Below are positions 8,566 to 17,788 of a stretch of DNA of 64,000 nucleotides, piece by piece. The notes beneath the pieces were generated by a model. The model made no database searches. It was not told where the DNA came from and saw nothing but the letters and a program-made list of their open reading frames with translations. Origin of the DNA: Chitinimonas sp. BJYL2 (GTDB lineage Bacteria > Pseudomonadota > Gammaproteobacteria > Burkholderiales > Chitinimonadaceae); assembly GCF_027257935.1 (NCBI RefSeq), contig NZ_JANZKW010000003.1, forward strand, positions 1 to 64,000. Reading direction: 5' to 3'. The translations under genes were made by a program, and so were the position numbers. Within the stretch, counting starts at the first letter, position 1. Every line of letters starts with the position of its first letter.

Positions 8566-9867
8566 ATGCCCATAGCCCTACAGTCCATTATCGGCGTGGT
8601 TGCCCTGCTGGCCATCGCCTGGCTGTGCTCGTATAACCGCAGCAAGATCAACTGGCGCATCGTACTGGTGGGCTTGGCCCTGCATACGGGTTTTTGCCTG
8701 CTGTTCAGCCAGGTGCCACCGGCGCGGATGGCGCTGGACAGCATTGGCGTCGGTTTCGTGAAGCTGCTTAGCTTTGCGGGTGACGGCGCACGCTTCATCT
8801 TTGGTGATCTGGCCAATCCGGGTGGCAAGCTGGCCTTCATCTTTGCCTTCAATGTGTTGCCGATCCTGCTGTTCTTCTCGGCCTTTTCCGCCTTGCTGTA
8901 CCACTTCGGCATCCTGCAGAAGATCGTGGTCGGCTTCGCCTGGATCATGAAGCGGACCATGCAGCTTTCGGGTCCGGAGAGTCTGTCCGTGGCCGGTAAC
9001 ATCTTCCTGGGCCAGACTGAGGCGCCGCTGCTGGTGCGCCCCTTCGTCGCACGGATGACGCGCTCCGAATTGTTCTGCCTGATGGTGGGTGGCATGTCGA
9101 CCCTGGCGGGTTCGGTCATGGCGGCCTATGTGGCGTTTCTGGGCGGTGCTGACCCGGCTGCACAGGCCAAGTTTGCGACCTGGCTGCTGCTGGCGTCGAT
9201 CATGAATGCACCTGCTGCGGTGATTTTTGCCAAGATGATCCTGCCCGAGGAGGACGAAAGCCATATGTCGTCCAACCGCCTGGATTACGATCACGGCCAG
9301 CATGGGCACTTCATCAATGCCCTGGTCGATGGCACGATCGAGGGCCTCAAGCTGGCCTGTATCGTGGCAGCCGTGCTGCTGGTGTTCGTGTCGCTGATTG
9401 CCTTCCTGAACCATATGACACAGAACGTGGTGGGTGAATGGCTGGGGGTGAACGGGGTGATTCGCGATGCGACCGGCGGCTTGTTCCCGGGTTTGACGCT
9501 GCAGTATCTGTTCGGTCAGCTTTTCCGTCCGGTCGCCTGGCTGCTGGGTGTGCCTTGGGCGGAAACCATGCAGGTAGGTTCGCTGCTGGGTCAGAAGATC
9601 GTCGTCAACGAGTTCGTGGCGTATCTGGACCTGGCGCGCCTCAAGGATGCGGGTCAGCTCTCGCCCCACTCGATCATGATCGCGACTTTCGCCCTGTCGT
9701 CGTTCTCCAACTTTTCCTCCGTGGGTATCTGCGTCGCCGGTATTGGCGCCATGGCGCCCAACCAGCAGCAGACGCTTGCCGCCATCGGCATGCGGGCCTT
9801 GCTCGCGGCCGTTCTTGCGGGCTTGCTGACGGCGACGGTGGGGGCGCTCTGGTTGACCGGAACCTAG
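8566..9867 (+). CDS. NupC-type concentrative nucleoside transporter
   Basis: A 433-residue inner-membrane protein of the CNT family, which imports nucleosides with H+ or Na+. Recognisable segments are GNIFLGQTEAPLLVRPFV in the core, the re-entrant QKIVVNEFVAYLDL and the helix FALSSFSNFSSVGICVAGIG. About nine to ten hydrophobic segments match the family. A CAGGAGAGAG ribosome site lies just before the ATG. It is monocistronic, ending at a bidirectional terminator. Whether it prefers purines or pyrimidines cannot be told. Confidence 0.93.
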   Translation: MPIALQSIIGVVALLAIAWLCSYNRSKINWRIVLVGLALHTGFCLLFSQVPPARMALDSIGVGFVKLLSFAGDGARFIFGDLANPGGKLAFIFAFNVLPILLFFSAFSALLYHFGILQKIVVGFAWIMKRTMQLSGPESLSVAGNIFLGQTEAPLLVRPFVARMTRSELFCLMVGGMSTLAGSVMAAYVAFLGGADPAAQAKFATWLLLASIMNAPAAVIFAKMILPEEDESHMSSNRLDYDHGQHGHFINALVDGTIEGLKLACIVAAVLLVFVSLIAFLNHMTQNVVGEWLGVNGVIRDATGGLFPGLTLQYLFGQLFRPVAWLLGVPWAETMQVGSLLGQKIVVNEFVAYLDLARLKDAGQLSPHSIMIATFALSSFSNFSSVGICVAGIGAMAPNQQQTLAAIGMRALLAAVLAGLLTATVGALWLTGT

Positions 9868-9887
9868 TACCTCACGCTGTCACCATG

Positions 9888-9916
9888 TAAAAACCGGGCG
9901 CAAGCCCGGTTTTTTT
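9888..9916. terminator. Bidirectional terminator between nucleoside transporter and aceK
   Basis: An 8-bp stem AACCGGGC/GCCCGGTT with loop GCAA, with T runs on both strands. The right-hand T run overlaps the aceK stop codon. It serves two convergent genes. Confidence 0.92.
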
Positions 9917-11672
9917 ATGCCGCGCTCCCAAAGCGACGCGAGAATCGCAAGTCGTCCGGATAAGGGAAAAAGTCTTCCACATGTCCGGCGCGGATCCGGT
10001 CTTGCCGTGTGCGCCAGAAGGCCGGGTTCAGCAGATCCCGGTGGTGTTGCAGGAAGACCCGGCGGATTTCAGTCGGGCCCAGCAGGAAGCGGGCAAACTC
10101 TTCGGGGAAGACATCGTTGCGGGCTATCGGATACCACGGCTCGCTGGCCATTTCCTGCTCGGGCGTCTGGGGTTCGGGTAGCTCGCGGAAGTTGCAGTCG
10201 GTCATGTACTCGATTTCGTCGTAATCGTAGAACACGACGCGGCCATAACGGGTGATGCCGAAGTTCTTGAACAGCATGTCACCCGGGAAGATATTGGCCG
10301 TAGCCAGTTCACGGATGGCGTTGCCGTAGTCGAGCACCGCATGCTCCAGCTGGGCAGGTGTGGCGCGGTTCAGGTAAAGATTCAGCGGCTCCATGCGCCG
10401 CTCGATATAGAGGTGACGTATCACGATCTCGTGTTCGTCCTCCTCCAGCAGGCTGGGCGCCAGTCGTCGCAGTTCACCCAGCAGGTCCTCGTTGAAGCGC
10501 GCCTTGGGCAGGGCCACATTGCTGAATTCCAGCGTATCTGCCATGCGCCCGACACGATCATGCTGCTTCACCAGCTGGTATTTGGTGCGGACGATTTCCT
10601 TGGTGACATCCTTGGTGGGGGCAATCTCGTCCTTGATCAGCTTGAACACATAGGGGAAGGAGGGCAGGGTGAACACAAGCATCACCAAGCCGCGGATACC
10701 GGGTGCCTCGATGAAATTGTCGTTGCTATGGCGCAGATGGTGGATCAGGTCGCGGTAGAACACCGTCTTGCCCTGTTTGCCCAGGCCCAGCATGGTGTAG
10801 AGCTCGGCCTTGGGCTTGAAGGGCAGCAAGGAGCGCAGAAAGCCCACATAGCCTGAAGGCGAGGCCATATCCACCATGAAATAGGCGCGGTTCAGCGAGA
10901 ACAGAATGGCAATCCGGCTGGGTTCCAGCAGGATGGTATCGAGGAACAGCTTGCCATCTGCATCGTGCAGCACTGGCACGGCAAACGGGTACTCCAGGCC
11001 GCCGTTGATGGCCTTGCCGATGATGTAGGCGGCTTTGTTCCGATAGAAGGCGCTCGACAGCACCTGGATCTGGAAGTTGGCCTCGATCTCCGGCCAGACC
11101 CCGCCTGCATGCAGGCGGGCGCTCTCGATCAGATAACCCAGATCGCGTTCCAGATCGGCGAAGCCACGTTGCCAGCCAAAATCATCAATGATCTGTCGCA
11201 ACGCCTGACGAAAGCCGCCGTTGCGCGGGTAGTAGCTGCGATAGGTGGGTGGGTCGGATTCGATGTATTCAGTCGAGACCGTGGGCCGCACGAAAATGAA
11301 ATCATTGTGGAAGTAATTGCGGTGCAGGATCTTGCAACACACCGAGTTGAAGAAGGTTTCAGCCAGCTCGGGTTGCTTATGGTTCACCAGCATGCCGATG
11401 AACAACAGTTTGGCTTGTTGCCAGATGTCATCATCCAGCCAGTCCGCATGGAATTGCTCATGCAGGCGTTGTACGCATTCGTCCACGCGCTCATCGTAGA
11501 AGCGGATACGCTCACGGGCGGCGCGCTGCACAGCATGCCAGTCGCCCGCATCGAAGCGTTCCTTGGCCGCGCGGCTGACCTCGCGGAAGATGCTGTAGTG
11601 GCGATCAAACCCTTCGATCAGGGCGCGGGCAATGCCGATGGCTTTGGGGTGTTGGCCGGAGGGAATCAGCAT
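9915..11672 (-). CDS. aceK: Isocitrate dehydrogenase kinase/phosphatase
   Basis: A 585-residue bifunctional enzyme that phosphorylates and dephosphorylates isocitrate dehydrogenase, steering carbon between the TCA cycle and the glyoxylate bypass. Family marks are the ATP-loop region PGIRGLVMLVFTLPSFPYVF and the kinase catalytic/metal region NIFPGDMLFKNFGITRYGR followed by VVFYDYDEIEYM. The TTG at 11687 is in frame, but the ATG at 11672 gives the normal AceK length. Its target, icd, lies 1.3 kb away on the opposite strand. aceA and aceB are not in the window. Confidence 0.97.
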   Translation of the reverse strand: MLIPSGQHPKAIGIARALIEGFDRHYSIFREVSRAAKERFDAGDWHAVQRAARERIRFYDERVDECVQRLHEQFHADWLDDDIWQQAKLLFIGMLVNHKQPELAETFFNSVCCKILHRNYFHNDFIFVRPTVSTEYIESDPPTYRSYYPRNGGFRQALRQIIDDFGWQRGFADLERDLGYLIESARLHAGGVWPEIEANFQIQVLSSAFYRNKAAYIIGKAINGGLEYPFAVPVLHDADGKLFLDTILLEPSRIAILFSLNRAYFMVDMASPSGYVGFLRSLLPFKPKAELYTMLGLGKQGKTVFYRDLIHHLRHSNDNFIEAPGIRGLVMLVFTLPSFPYVFKLIKDEIAPTKDVTKEIVRTKYQLVKQHDRVGRMADTLEFSNVALPKARFNEDLLGELRRLAPSLLEEDEHEIVIRHLYIERRMEPLNLYLNRATPAQLEHAVLDYGNAIRELATANIFPGDMLFKNFGITRYGRVVFYDYDEIEYMTDCNFRELPEPQTPEQEMASEPWYPIARNDVFPEEFARFLLGPTEIRRVFLQHHRDLLNPAFWRTRQDRIRAGHVEDFFPYPDDLRFSRRFGSAA

Positions 11673-11782
11673 GGGCAGTCTCTGCAAACGCGCCAGCGCA
11701 AGGCTGCGATGGCAATGCGTCGAGCCTACCGGGGCAGGGCCTCAAGGAAAAGTCTGCCGAGAGAGGGTGTGACCGTGAGGCC

Positions 11783-12400
11783 TCACTTGCGTGCGCCAAA
11801 ACCACGCGCGTGGTAAGGCGTCTTTGCCTGCGTTGCAGTCGGGCTGCTGCGGCCCGGCAAGGCCACACTGAGGCGTTGCCATTCGCCTGGCACGATGCCG
11901 TCGATGCGCCACTCCCCCACCTGCACGCGCACCAGCCGCAGTGTGGGCAGGCCGACTTTGGCGGTCATGCGCCGCACCTGGCGGTTCTTGCCCTCACGGA
12001 TGGTCAGACTGATCCAGCTGTCGGGAATCGCCTTGCGTACGCGGATGGGCGGGTTGCGCGGCCAAAGATCGGGTTCGGGCAGCAGCCGGGCTTCCGCTGG
12101 CAGGGTAGTGAAATCACCCAGGTCGACGCCACGACACAGCTGATCCAGCTGCGCCTGTGTCGGTATGCCCTCAACCTGCACCCAGTAAGTCTTGGGCAGT
12201 TTGTGACGCGGGTCGGCAATGCGCGTCTGCAGCGCGCCGTCGTCAGTCAGCAGCAGCAGGCCCTCGGAGTCGGTATCCAGTCGTCCGGCGGGGTAAAATC
12301 CGGGCGCCGCGATGTAATCCGCCAGTGTCTGGTGTCGCTCGTGCGCCGAGAACTGGGTGATCACACCATAGGGCTTATTGAACAGAATCAAATCAGGCAT
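11783..12400 (-). CDS. rluE: 23S rRNA pseudouridine synthase, RluE type
   Basis: A 205-residue RsuA-family pseudouridine synthase without an S4 domain, as in RluE, which modifies U2457 of 23S rRNA in E. coli. The catalytic aspartate is D42 in AGRLDTDSEGLLLLT, and the family motif IREGKNRQVRRMTAKVG is present. An upstream TTG at 12475 would add a poorly conserved 25-residue lead; ATG 12400 is chosen. The Arg-rich tail PYHARGFGARK is an extra. It is divergent from the YciI-like gene. Confidence 0.9.
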   Translation of the reverse strand: MPDLILFNKPYGVITQFSAHERHQTLADYIAAPGFYPAGRLDTDSEGLLLLTDDGALQTRIADPRHKLPKTYWVQVEGIPTQAQLDQLCRGVDLGDFTTLPAEARLLPEPDLWPRNPPIRVRKAIPDSWISLTIREGKNRQVRRMTAKVGLPTLRLVRVQVGEWRIDGIVPGEWQRLSVALPGRSSPTATQAKTPYHARGFGARK

Positions 12401-12432
12401 ACGCGAATGCGGCTCAGTGGCGGGCTCGGTCG

Positions 12433-12438
12433 TATAAT
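12433..12438 (+). promoter_or_regulatory. Possible -10 element in the rluE/YciI divergent region
   Basis: A perfect TATAAT lies between the two divergent genes, about 64 bases before the YciI-like ATG. No clear -35 is visible. The reverse strand reads TATTAT at nearly the same place, so it could serve either direction. Confidence 0.33.
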
Positions 12439-12501
12439 ACGGCTGCTTTGGCCTGTGCCGAAGCCCGCTGCTCAAATTCCTGCCTGCCCGGAGTTGCCGC
12501 C

Positions 12502-12867
12502 ATGCGTTGGATGCTGCCGTTGTTGCTGCTCATTGCGGGCCTTGGGTTGCGGGCTGAAACGACTGCACCGGCACTGCGGATGTATGCCGTGGAGTTCACA
12601 CCCGGTGCGGCGTGGCAGGCAGACAAGCCTGCGCATTTGCAGGAAGGTTTCAAGGCGCATTCGGCGAATCTCGCCGCCTTGCGCAAGGAAGGGCGGGTGC
12701 GTGTCGGCGCCCGCTATGCCGACAAGGGCCTGATCGTGGTTGCCGCGGCGTCAGCCGATGAGGTCAGGGCCTTGTTTGACAAGGATCCTTCGGTACAGGC
12801 CGCGGTCTTTGCCTATACCGTGAACGAGATGCTTGTGTTTTATCCTGGCCAGCTGGGCAATCCCTGA
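12502..12867 (+). CDS. Exported YciI-like protein
   Basis: A 121-residue protein with a signal peptide (MRWMLPLLLLIAGLGLRAE, cleavage near residue 19-20) and a YCII-like ferredoxin-fold domain: MYAVEFTPG, LQEGFKAHSANLAALRKEGRV, then FDKDPSVQAAVFAYTVNEM. YCII proteins are usually cytoplasmic and of mostly unknown role, so an exported form is of interest. A GGAG site 8 bases before ATG 12502 decides the start over the upstream in-frame start at 12448. It lies in the same direction as icd, 75 bases upstream of it. Confidence 0.75.
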   Translation: MRWMLPLLLLIAGLGLRAETTAPALRMYAVEFTPGAAWQADKPAHLQEGFKAHSANLAALRKEGRVRVGARYADKGLIVVAAASADEVRALFDKDPSVQAAVFAYTVNEMLVFYPGQLGNP

Positions 12868-12942
12868 GCAGCCAACGCGGCGCCCACACGGGCCGTGCAA
12901 ACCAATTAGTCATAGTCATCAACACCCAAGACGGAGCGCACC

Positions 12943-14166
12943 ATGTCGCATATCAAGGTCCCTGCAAGCGGCCAGAAGATCATCCCCGGCCAGGCCATCC
13001 CGAATAACCCGATCATCCCGTTCATCGAGGGTGACGGCATTGGCGTTGACATCACCCCGGTGATGAAGAAGGTCGTGGATGCGGCTGTGGCCAAGGCTTA
13101 CGGTGGCAGCAAGCAGATTCACTGGATGGAAATCTACGCTGGTGAGAAGTCGACCAAGGTATATGGCTCCGATGTGTGGCTGCCTGAAGAAACCATGGCT
13201 GCCCTCAAGGACTATGTGGTCTCGATCAAGGGCCCGATGACGACCCCGGTGGGTGGTGGCATCCGTTCGTTGAACGTGGCCCTGCGCCAGGAGCTGGATC
13301 TGTACGTCTGCCTGCGCCCCGTGCGCTACTTCACCGGTGTGCCTTCGCCACTGAAGCGCCCGGATCTGACAGATATGGTCATCTTCCGTGAGAACACCGA
13401 AGACATCTACGCCGGTATCGAGTGGGCTGCCGAGTCCGACGGTGCCAAGAAGGTGATCAACTTCCTGCAAGGCGAAATGGGCGTCAAGAAGATCCGTTTC
13501 CCCGAGACCTCGGGTATCGGCATCAAGCCGGTTTCCAAGCAGGGCACCGAGCGCCTGGTGCGCAAGGCTATCCAGTACGCCATCGACAACGGCCGCAAGA
13601 GCGTGACCATTGTCCACAAGGGCAACATCATGAAGTTCACCGAAGGTGGCTTCCGTGACTGGGCTTACGCGCTGGCCAAGAACGAATTCGGTGGTGTCGA
13701 GATCGACGGCGGCCCGTGGCTCAAGCTGCCGAACGGCATCGTGATCAAGGACGCCATTGCTGACGCCTTCCTGCAGCAGATTCTGCTGCGTCCTGCCGAG
13801 TACGATGTGGTTGCCACGCTGAACCTGAATGGCGACTACATCTCCGATGCGCTGGCAGCCCAGGTTGGCGGTATCGGCATCGCCCCGGGCGCCAACCTGA
13901 GCGATTCGGTGGCCATGTTCGAGGCGACACACGGCACCGCACCGAAGTACGCCGGCCAGGACAAGGTGAACCCCGGTTCGCTGATCCTCTCGGCTGAAAT
14001 GATGCTGCGCCACATGGGCTGGACCGAAGCCGCCAATCTGATCATCAGCTCGATGGAGAAGGCCATTGCCGACAAGCAGGTGACCTATGACTTCGCCCGC
14101 CTGATGGATGGCGCGACCGAAGTGTCGTGCTCGGCCTTCGGCGACGCAATGATCGCCCGCATGTAA
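12943..14166 (+). CDS. icd: Isocitrate dehydrogenase, NADP-dependent
   Basis: Homodimeric TCA-cycle enzyme converting isocitrate to 2-oxoglutarate and CO2 with NADP. The 407-residue protein has the substrate motif [14 protein letters not shown]109 corresponds to the AceK-phosphorylated serine of E. coli (S113). Also present are PEKxx-like [11 protein letters not shown], metal-site [18 protein letters not shown] and the closing [11 protein letters not shown]. It is the prokaryotic dimeric type, the form that AceK acts on. An ACGGAG ribosome site precedes the ATG. Confidence 0.98.
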   Translation: MSHIKVPASGQKIIPGQAIPNNPIIPFIEGDGIGVDITPVMKKVVDAAVAKAYGGSKQIHWMEIYAGEKSTKVYGSDVWLPEETMAALKDYVVSIKGPMTTPVGGGIRSLNVALRQELDLYVCLRPVRYFTGVPSPLKRPDLTDMVIFRENTEDIYAGIEWAAESDGAKKVINFLQGEMGVKKIRFPETSGIGIKPVSKQGTERLVRKAIQYAIDNGRKSVTIVHKGNIMKFTEGGFRDWAYALAKNEFGGVEIDGGPWLKLPNGIVIKDAIADAFLQQILLRPAEYDVVATLNLNGDYISDALAAQVGGIGIAPGANLSDSVAMFEATHGTAPKYAGQDKVNPGSLILSAEMMLRHMGWTEAANLIISSMEKAIADKQVTYDFARLMDGATEVSCSAFGDAMIARM

Positions 14167-14207
14167 GGCTGTATCGGTTTGCCGCCACCCTTGCGGTGGC
14201 GGTACCC

Positions 14208-14241
14208 ACAAAAAAACCCGCGAAATTCGCGGGTTTTTTTG
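14208..14241. terminator. Bidirectional terminator between icd and the cold-shock gene
   Basis: Stem AACCCGCGAA/TTCGCGGGTT with A- and T-runs of seven on each side. A second inverted repeat, CCGCCACC/GGTGGCGG, lies just before it at 14182-14202 and may strengthen termination after icd. Confidence 0.92.
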
Positions 14242-14264
14242 TTTCGGCTGAAACCTTCAGACGC

Positions 14265-14468
14265 TTAGGCGTTCTGAATGTTCGAAGCCTGCTTACCCTT
14301 AGGACCTTGGGTCACTTCGAAGGAAACCTTTTGGCCTTCCTTCAGGGTCTTGAAACCAGCCATGTTGATAGCCGAGAAGTGTGCGAACAGATCTTCGCCG
14401 CCATCATCAGGGGTAATGAAGCCAAAACCCTTGGCGTCGTTGAACCATTTAACGGTACCAGTTGCCAT
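14265..14468 (-). CDS. Cold-shock protein (CspA family)
   Basis: A 67-residue single OB-fold RNA/DNA-binding protein with RNP1 (KGFGFI, residues 13-18) and RNP2 (DLFAHF, 26-31). Such proteins melt RNA structure and act as antiterminators. It is close in size to CspA-E of E. coli rather than CspD. A GAGGAA ribosome site lies 11 bases before the ATG, after a predicted leader of about 150 bases, as in cold-inducible csp mRNAs. Synteny with clpS-clpA is typical of proteobacteria. Confidence 0.95.
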   Translation of the reverse strand: MATGTVKWFNDAKGFGFITPDDGGEDLFAHFSAINMAGFKTLKEGQKVSFEVTQGPKGKQASNIQNA

Positions 14469-14627
14469 TGTACTAATTCCTCAATTGCGGTTGCGGTAAT
14501 AAGGAAGCGGCGAGCCACCTCCGTGTTGTTATGGTTCAAGGCTCGCAAGACTGGCACTTCACGTACTACGACAACCGCGTACAGCCGACAGCCGGTACTA
14601 GCTACCAACTTGAATCCAAACGTTCGC

Positions 14628-14656
14628 CTTGTACGCCCGTGGATTTTGGCCGTCAA
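14628..14656 (-). promoter_or_regulatory. Predicted sigma-70 promoter of the cold-shock gene
   Basis: On the minus strand, TTGACG (14656-14651) and TACAAG (14633-14628) are separated by exactly 17 bases. Transcription from here would give a 5' untranslated leader of roughly 150 bases before the cold-shock start codon. The 296-base region between the two divergent genes holds this and the clpS promoter and nothing else recognised. Confidence 0.45.
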
Positions 14657-14701
14657 GCCCCGCGAGCACGTGTTTTTGCGGGTGTCGGGGAAATACGTCA
14701 C

Positions 14702-14729
14702 TTGAAATGCGGGCCAAGCGGGCCAAAAT
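14702..14729 (+). promoter_or_regulatory. Possible promoter of clpS-clpA
   Basis: TTGAAA (14702-14707) and CAAAAT (14724-14729) are separated by 16 bases, about 36 bases before the clpS start. The -10 matches only four of six consensus bases. Confidence 0.32.
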
Positions 14730-14764
14730 TAGAGGGCAGGTGATACCGGATCCGAAACCTGAAC

Positions 14765-15073
14765 ATGCCCAGCAAGCACCAAGATGGCGTTGAACTCGCC
14801 AAGTTGCCCACCGTCGTCAAGCCTCCCGCCATGTTCAAGGTGGTGCTGCTCAATGACGATTTCACGCCCATGGAGTTTGTGGTGATCGTACTTCAACAGT
14901 TCTTCGGCATGGACCATGAACGGGCGAACCGTGTCATGCTCAAGGTGCACACCGAGGGCAAGGGTGTCTGTGGCGTCTATTCCAAGGACGTCGCCGCGAC
15001 CAAGGTCGCACAGGTCATGGATTTTTCACGGCAGCATCAGCATCCGCTGCAGTGTGTGATGGAGGAAAACTGA
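14765..15073 (+). CDS. clpS: ClpA adaptor ClpS
   Basis: A 102-residue adaptor that delivers N-degron substrates to ClpAP. The core has the family's [15 protein letters not shown] loop, the [18 protein letters not shown] helix and a [16 protein letters not shown] end, with a flexible N-terminal tail that enters ClpA. The stop codon overlaps the ClpA ATG by one base (TGATG), and a GGAGG site for clpA lies inside the clpS end. Confidence 0.97.
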   Translation: MPSKHQDGVELAKLPTVVKPPAMFKVVLLNDDFTPMEFVVIVLQQFFGMDHERANRVMLKVHTEGKGVCGVYSKDVAATKVAQVMDFSRQHQHPLQCVMEEN

Positions 15074-17346
15074 TGATTGCCCAGGAACTTGAAGTCAGCC
15101 TGCATACGGCCTTTGTCGAGGCCCGGCAGAAGCGGCACGAATACATCACGGTCGAGCACCTGTTGCTCGCCATGCTGGATAACCCCAGCGCGCAGGAGGT
15201 GCTGCGCGCTTGCGGTGCCAAAGTGGACCAACTGCGTCGCGAGTTGACCGAATTCGTCGCCGAACACACACCGCTCGTCGCCGGCTCGGGGGATGTGGAG
15301 ACCCAGCCGACGATCGGTTTCCAGCGCGTCATCCAGCGCGCCATCCTGCATGTGCAGTCGTCGGGCAAGAAGGAAGTGACCGGCGCCAATGTGCTCGTCG
15401 CCATTTTTGGCGAGAAGGATTCGCACGCGGTTTACTTCCTGCATCAGCAGGGCATTACCCGGCTCGACGTGGTCAATTTCATCTCCCACGGCATCAGCAA
15501 GGTATCGCCGCAGGCCGGCGGCAGCCAGAGTGCGCCCAAGCACGATAACGAACACGAGAATGAAGCCGAGCAGACCAGTCATGGTGCCCTGGAGAGCTTC
15601 ACGCTGAACCTGAATCTCGCTGCCTCGCAGGGCCGTATCGACCCGCTGATCGGCCGCGATACCGAGATCGAGCGTGTGATCCAGGTGCTGTGCCGCCGGC
15701 GCAAGAACAACCCGCTACTGGTGGGTGAGGCCGGCGTGGGCAAGACCGCCATTGCCGAAGGCCTGGCCAAGCGCGTAGTCGATGGCGATGTACCCGATAT
15801 CCTCGCCGATGCCACCGTGTACGCGCTCGATATGGGCGCGCTGCTGGCCGGCACCAAATACCGTGGCGATTTCGAGCAGCGCCTCAAGGCCGTGATCAAG
15901 CAGCTGGCCGAAGACCGCAACGCCATCCTGTTCATCGACGAGATCCACACTGTGGTCGGTGCAGGTGCGGCCTCGGGCGGCACGCTCGATGCCTCGAACC
16001 TGCTCAAGCCCGCGCTGAGCAACGGCACGCTCAAGTGCATAGGCGCGACCACCTACACGGAATACCGCGGCATCTTCGAGAAGGACAACGCGCTGTCGCG
16101 TCGTTTCCAGAAGATCGATGTGTCCGAACCGACCGTGGAACAGACCGTGGAGATTCTCAAAGGGCTCAAGAGCCGCTTCGAGGAGCACCATGGCGTCAAG
16201 TACACGGCGGCTGCGCTGACCACCGCGGCCGAGCTGTCGGCCAAATACATCAATGATCGCCACCTGCCGGACAAAGCCATCGACGTGATTGACGAGGCGG
16301 GTGCCGCGCAGAAAATCCTGCCCAAGTCGCGGCAGAAGAAAACCATCGGCAAGCCCGAGGTGGAAGAGATCGTTGCCAAGATTGCGCGGATTCCGCCCAA
16401 GAGCGTTTCCACGGATGACCGCAACACGCTCAAGACACTGGATCGCGATCTGAAAAACGTGGTGTTCGGTCAGGACAATGCCATCGACGCTCTGGCGACA
16501 TCGATCAAGATGGCACGTGCTGGCCTTGGCAACCCGCAAAAGCCGATCGGCTCCTTCCTGTTCAGCGGTCCGACGGGCGTGGGCAAGACCGAAGTGGCCC
16601 GCCAGCTGGCGTACACGCTGGGTATCGAGCTGATCCGCTTTGATATGTCCGAATACATGGAGCGCCATGCCGTCAGCCGTTTGATCGGCGCCCCGCCGGG
16701 CTATGTGGGTTTTGATCAAGGTGGCTTGCTGACCGAAGCCATCACCAAGCATCCGTACGCCGTGCTGCTGCTCGACGAGATCGAGAAGGCGCATCCGGAT
16801 ATCTTCAACGTGCTCTTGCAGGTGATGGATCACGGTACGCTGACCGACAACAACGGCCGCAAGGCGGACTTCCGCAACGTGATCATCGTGATGACCACGA
16901 ACGCGGGGGCGGAAGCGCTCAACAAGACCAGCATCGGCTTCACCGTCAACAAGACGGCGGGGGACGAGCTGGCCGAGATCAAGCGTCTCTTCACGCCGGA
17001 GTTCCGTAACCGTCTGGACGCCGTGATCAGCTTTGCACCGCTGAATCAGGACATCATCCTGCAAGTGGTCGATAAGTTCCTGATGCAGCTAGAAAGCCAG
17101 CTGCACGAGAAGAAGGTCGAGGCGCACTTTACCGATGCACTCAAGGCCTATCTGGCCAAGAAGGGTTTCGATCCGCTCATGGGTGCGCGGCCGATGGCGC
17201 GCCTGATTCAGGACACCATCCGCAAGGCGCTGGCCGATGAGTTGCTGTTTGGTCGTCTGGCCAGTGGTGGAGATGTGACCATCGACGTTGATGGCGATGA
17301 CAAGGTGATCTTGCAGATCGACGAGAAAGTGGCAGAACCTGCTTGA
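15073..17346 (+). CDS. clpA: ATP-dependent Clp protease ATPase subunit ClpA
   Basis: A 757-residue AAA+ unfoldase that feeds substrates to ClpP. The N-terminal double Clp repeat (about residues 1-145) binds ClpS; the first AAA module has Walker A GEAGVGKT at 218-225, the second GPTGVGKT at 499-506. The loop IGF at 621-623 is the ClpP-docking tripeptide. Length matches E. coli ClpA (758). An in-frame start at 15052 lies inside clpS and is rejected because ATG 15073 has GGAGG 6-10 bases upstream. clpP is not in the window. Confidence 0.98.
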   Translation: MIAQELEVSLHTAFVEARQKRHEYITVEHLLLAMLDNPSAQEVLRACGAKVDQLRRELTEFVAEHTPLVAGSGDVETQPTIGFQRVIQRAILHVQSSGKKEVTGANVLVAIFGEKDSHAVYFLHQQGITRLDVVNFISHGISKVSPQAGGSQSAPKHDNEHENEAEQTSHGALESFTLNLNLAASQGRIDPLIGRDTEIERVIQVLCRRRKNNPLLVGEAGVGKTAIAEGLAKRVVDGDVPDILADATVYALDMGALLAGTKYRGDFEQRLKAVIKQLAEDRNAILFIDEIHTVVGAGAASGGTLDASNLLKPALSNGTLKCIGATTYTEYRGIFEKDNALSRRFQKIDVSEPTVEQTVEILKGLKSRFEEHHGVKYTAAALTTAAELSAKYINDRHLPDKAIDVIDEAGAAQKILPKSRQKKTIGKPEVEEIVAKIARIPPKSVSTDDRNTLKTLDRDLKNVVFGQDNAIDALATSIKMARAGLGNPQKPIGSFLFSGPTGVGKTEVARQLAYTLGIELIRFDMSEYMERHAVSRLIGAPPGYVGFDQGGLLTEAITKHPYAVLLLDEIEKAHPDIFNVLLQVMDHGTLTDNNGRKADFRNVIIVMTTNAGAEALNKTSIGFTVNKTAGDELAEIKRLFTPEFRNRLDAVISFAPLNQDIILQVVDKFLMQLESQLHEKKVEAHFTDALKAYLAKKGFDPLMGARPMARLIQDTIRKALADELLFGRLASGGDVTIDVDGDDKVILQIDEKVAEPA

Positions 17347-17373
17347 TCAGACCCGCTTGCCGCAGCAACAAAG

Positions 17374-17399
17374 AGCCCCGTCATGCGGGGCTTTTTGTT
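17374..17399 (+). terminator. Intrinsic terminator after clpA
   Basis: Stem AGCCCCG/CGGGGCT, loop TCATG, followed by TTTTGTTG. Confidence 0.9.
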
Positions 17400-17463
17400 G
17401 GCTGTCGGTTAAGCCAGGCGCAGCACTGGGCCAATCGCGAACCCGACCCCGTCCGATTGGCGA

Positions 17464-17691
17464 CTATTCAGGTCTTTGCCGCGGCCAGAGCATGAAAGCA
17501 AACAGCCCCCCGGCTGCCACACCCAGCAGCAGCGCCAAGGGAGCCCATAGTATGGCCGTCATGCCCCAGATATTACTGAGCGAGTCCGGGATGACATGAA
17601 AGAGCAGGAACCAGGGCAGCAGCGTGAGGCCGCAGGCGATACCCAGGGCGACCAGAATGAGAAGCGCTTTGCGGACGAAGGTGGTCATCAT
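17464..17691 (-). CDS. Small two-helix membrane protein, unknown function
   Basis: A predicted 75-residue protein with two hydrophobic segments (about residues 7-28 and 42-66) and a basic tail WPRQRPE. The open frame extends upstream into the acetyltransferase gene, but the paired ATGs at 17691 and 17688 start a plausible membrane protein without that overlap. There is no strong ribosome site. I do not recognise a family. It lies downstream of the acetyltransferase, convergent with clpA. Confidence 0.48.
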   Translation of the reverse strand: MMTTFVRKALLILVALGIACGLTLLPWFLLFHVIPDSLSNIWGMTAILWAPLALLLGVAAGGLFAFMLWPRQRPE

Positions 17692-17788
17692 TGGGCAACT
17701 GATTGGGGTGTGGACGGGCGTGACCAGAAGACCGCGGGTCGGGAAGGGGGCATAGCCAGAGCGTGAGGCCATCTGGCAGACCGAAAGG

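Noticed and set aside
14255-14275. Neisserial DNA uptake sequence
   Set aside because: A TTCAGACG octamer occurs once, lacks the following GC, and no other copies were noticed in the window.
14691-14701. Cold-box-like TGACGTA on the minus strand near the cold-shock gene
   Set aside because: It lies upstream of the predicted promoter, so it would not be in the transcript.
14127-14705. A 192-residue plus-strand frame through the cold-shock gene and its leader
   Set aside because: It runs antisense to the cold-shock gene and across two terminators; no homology is apparent.
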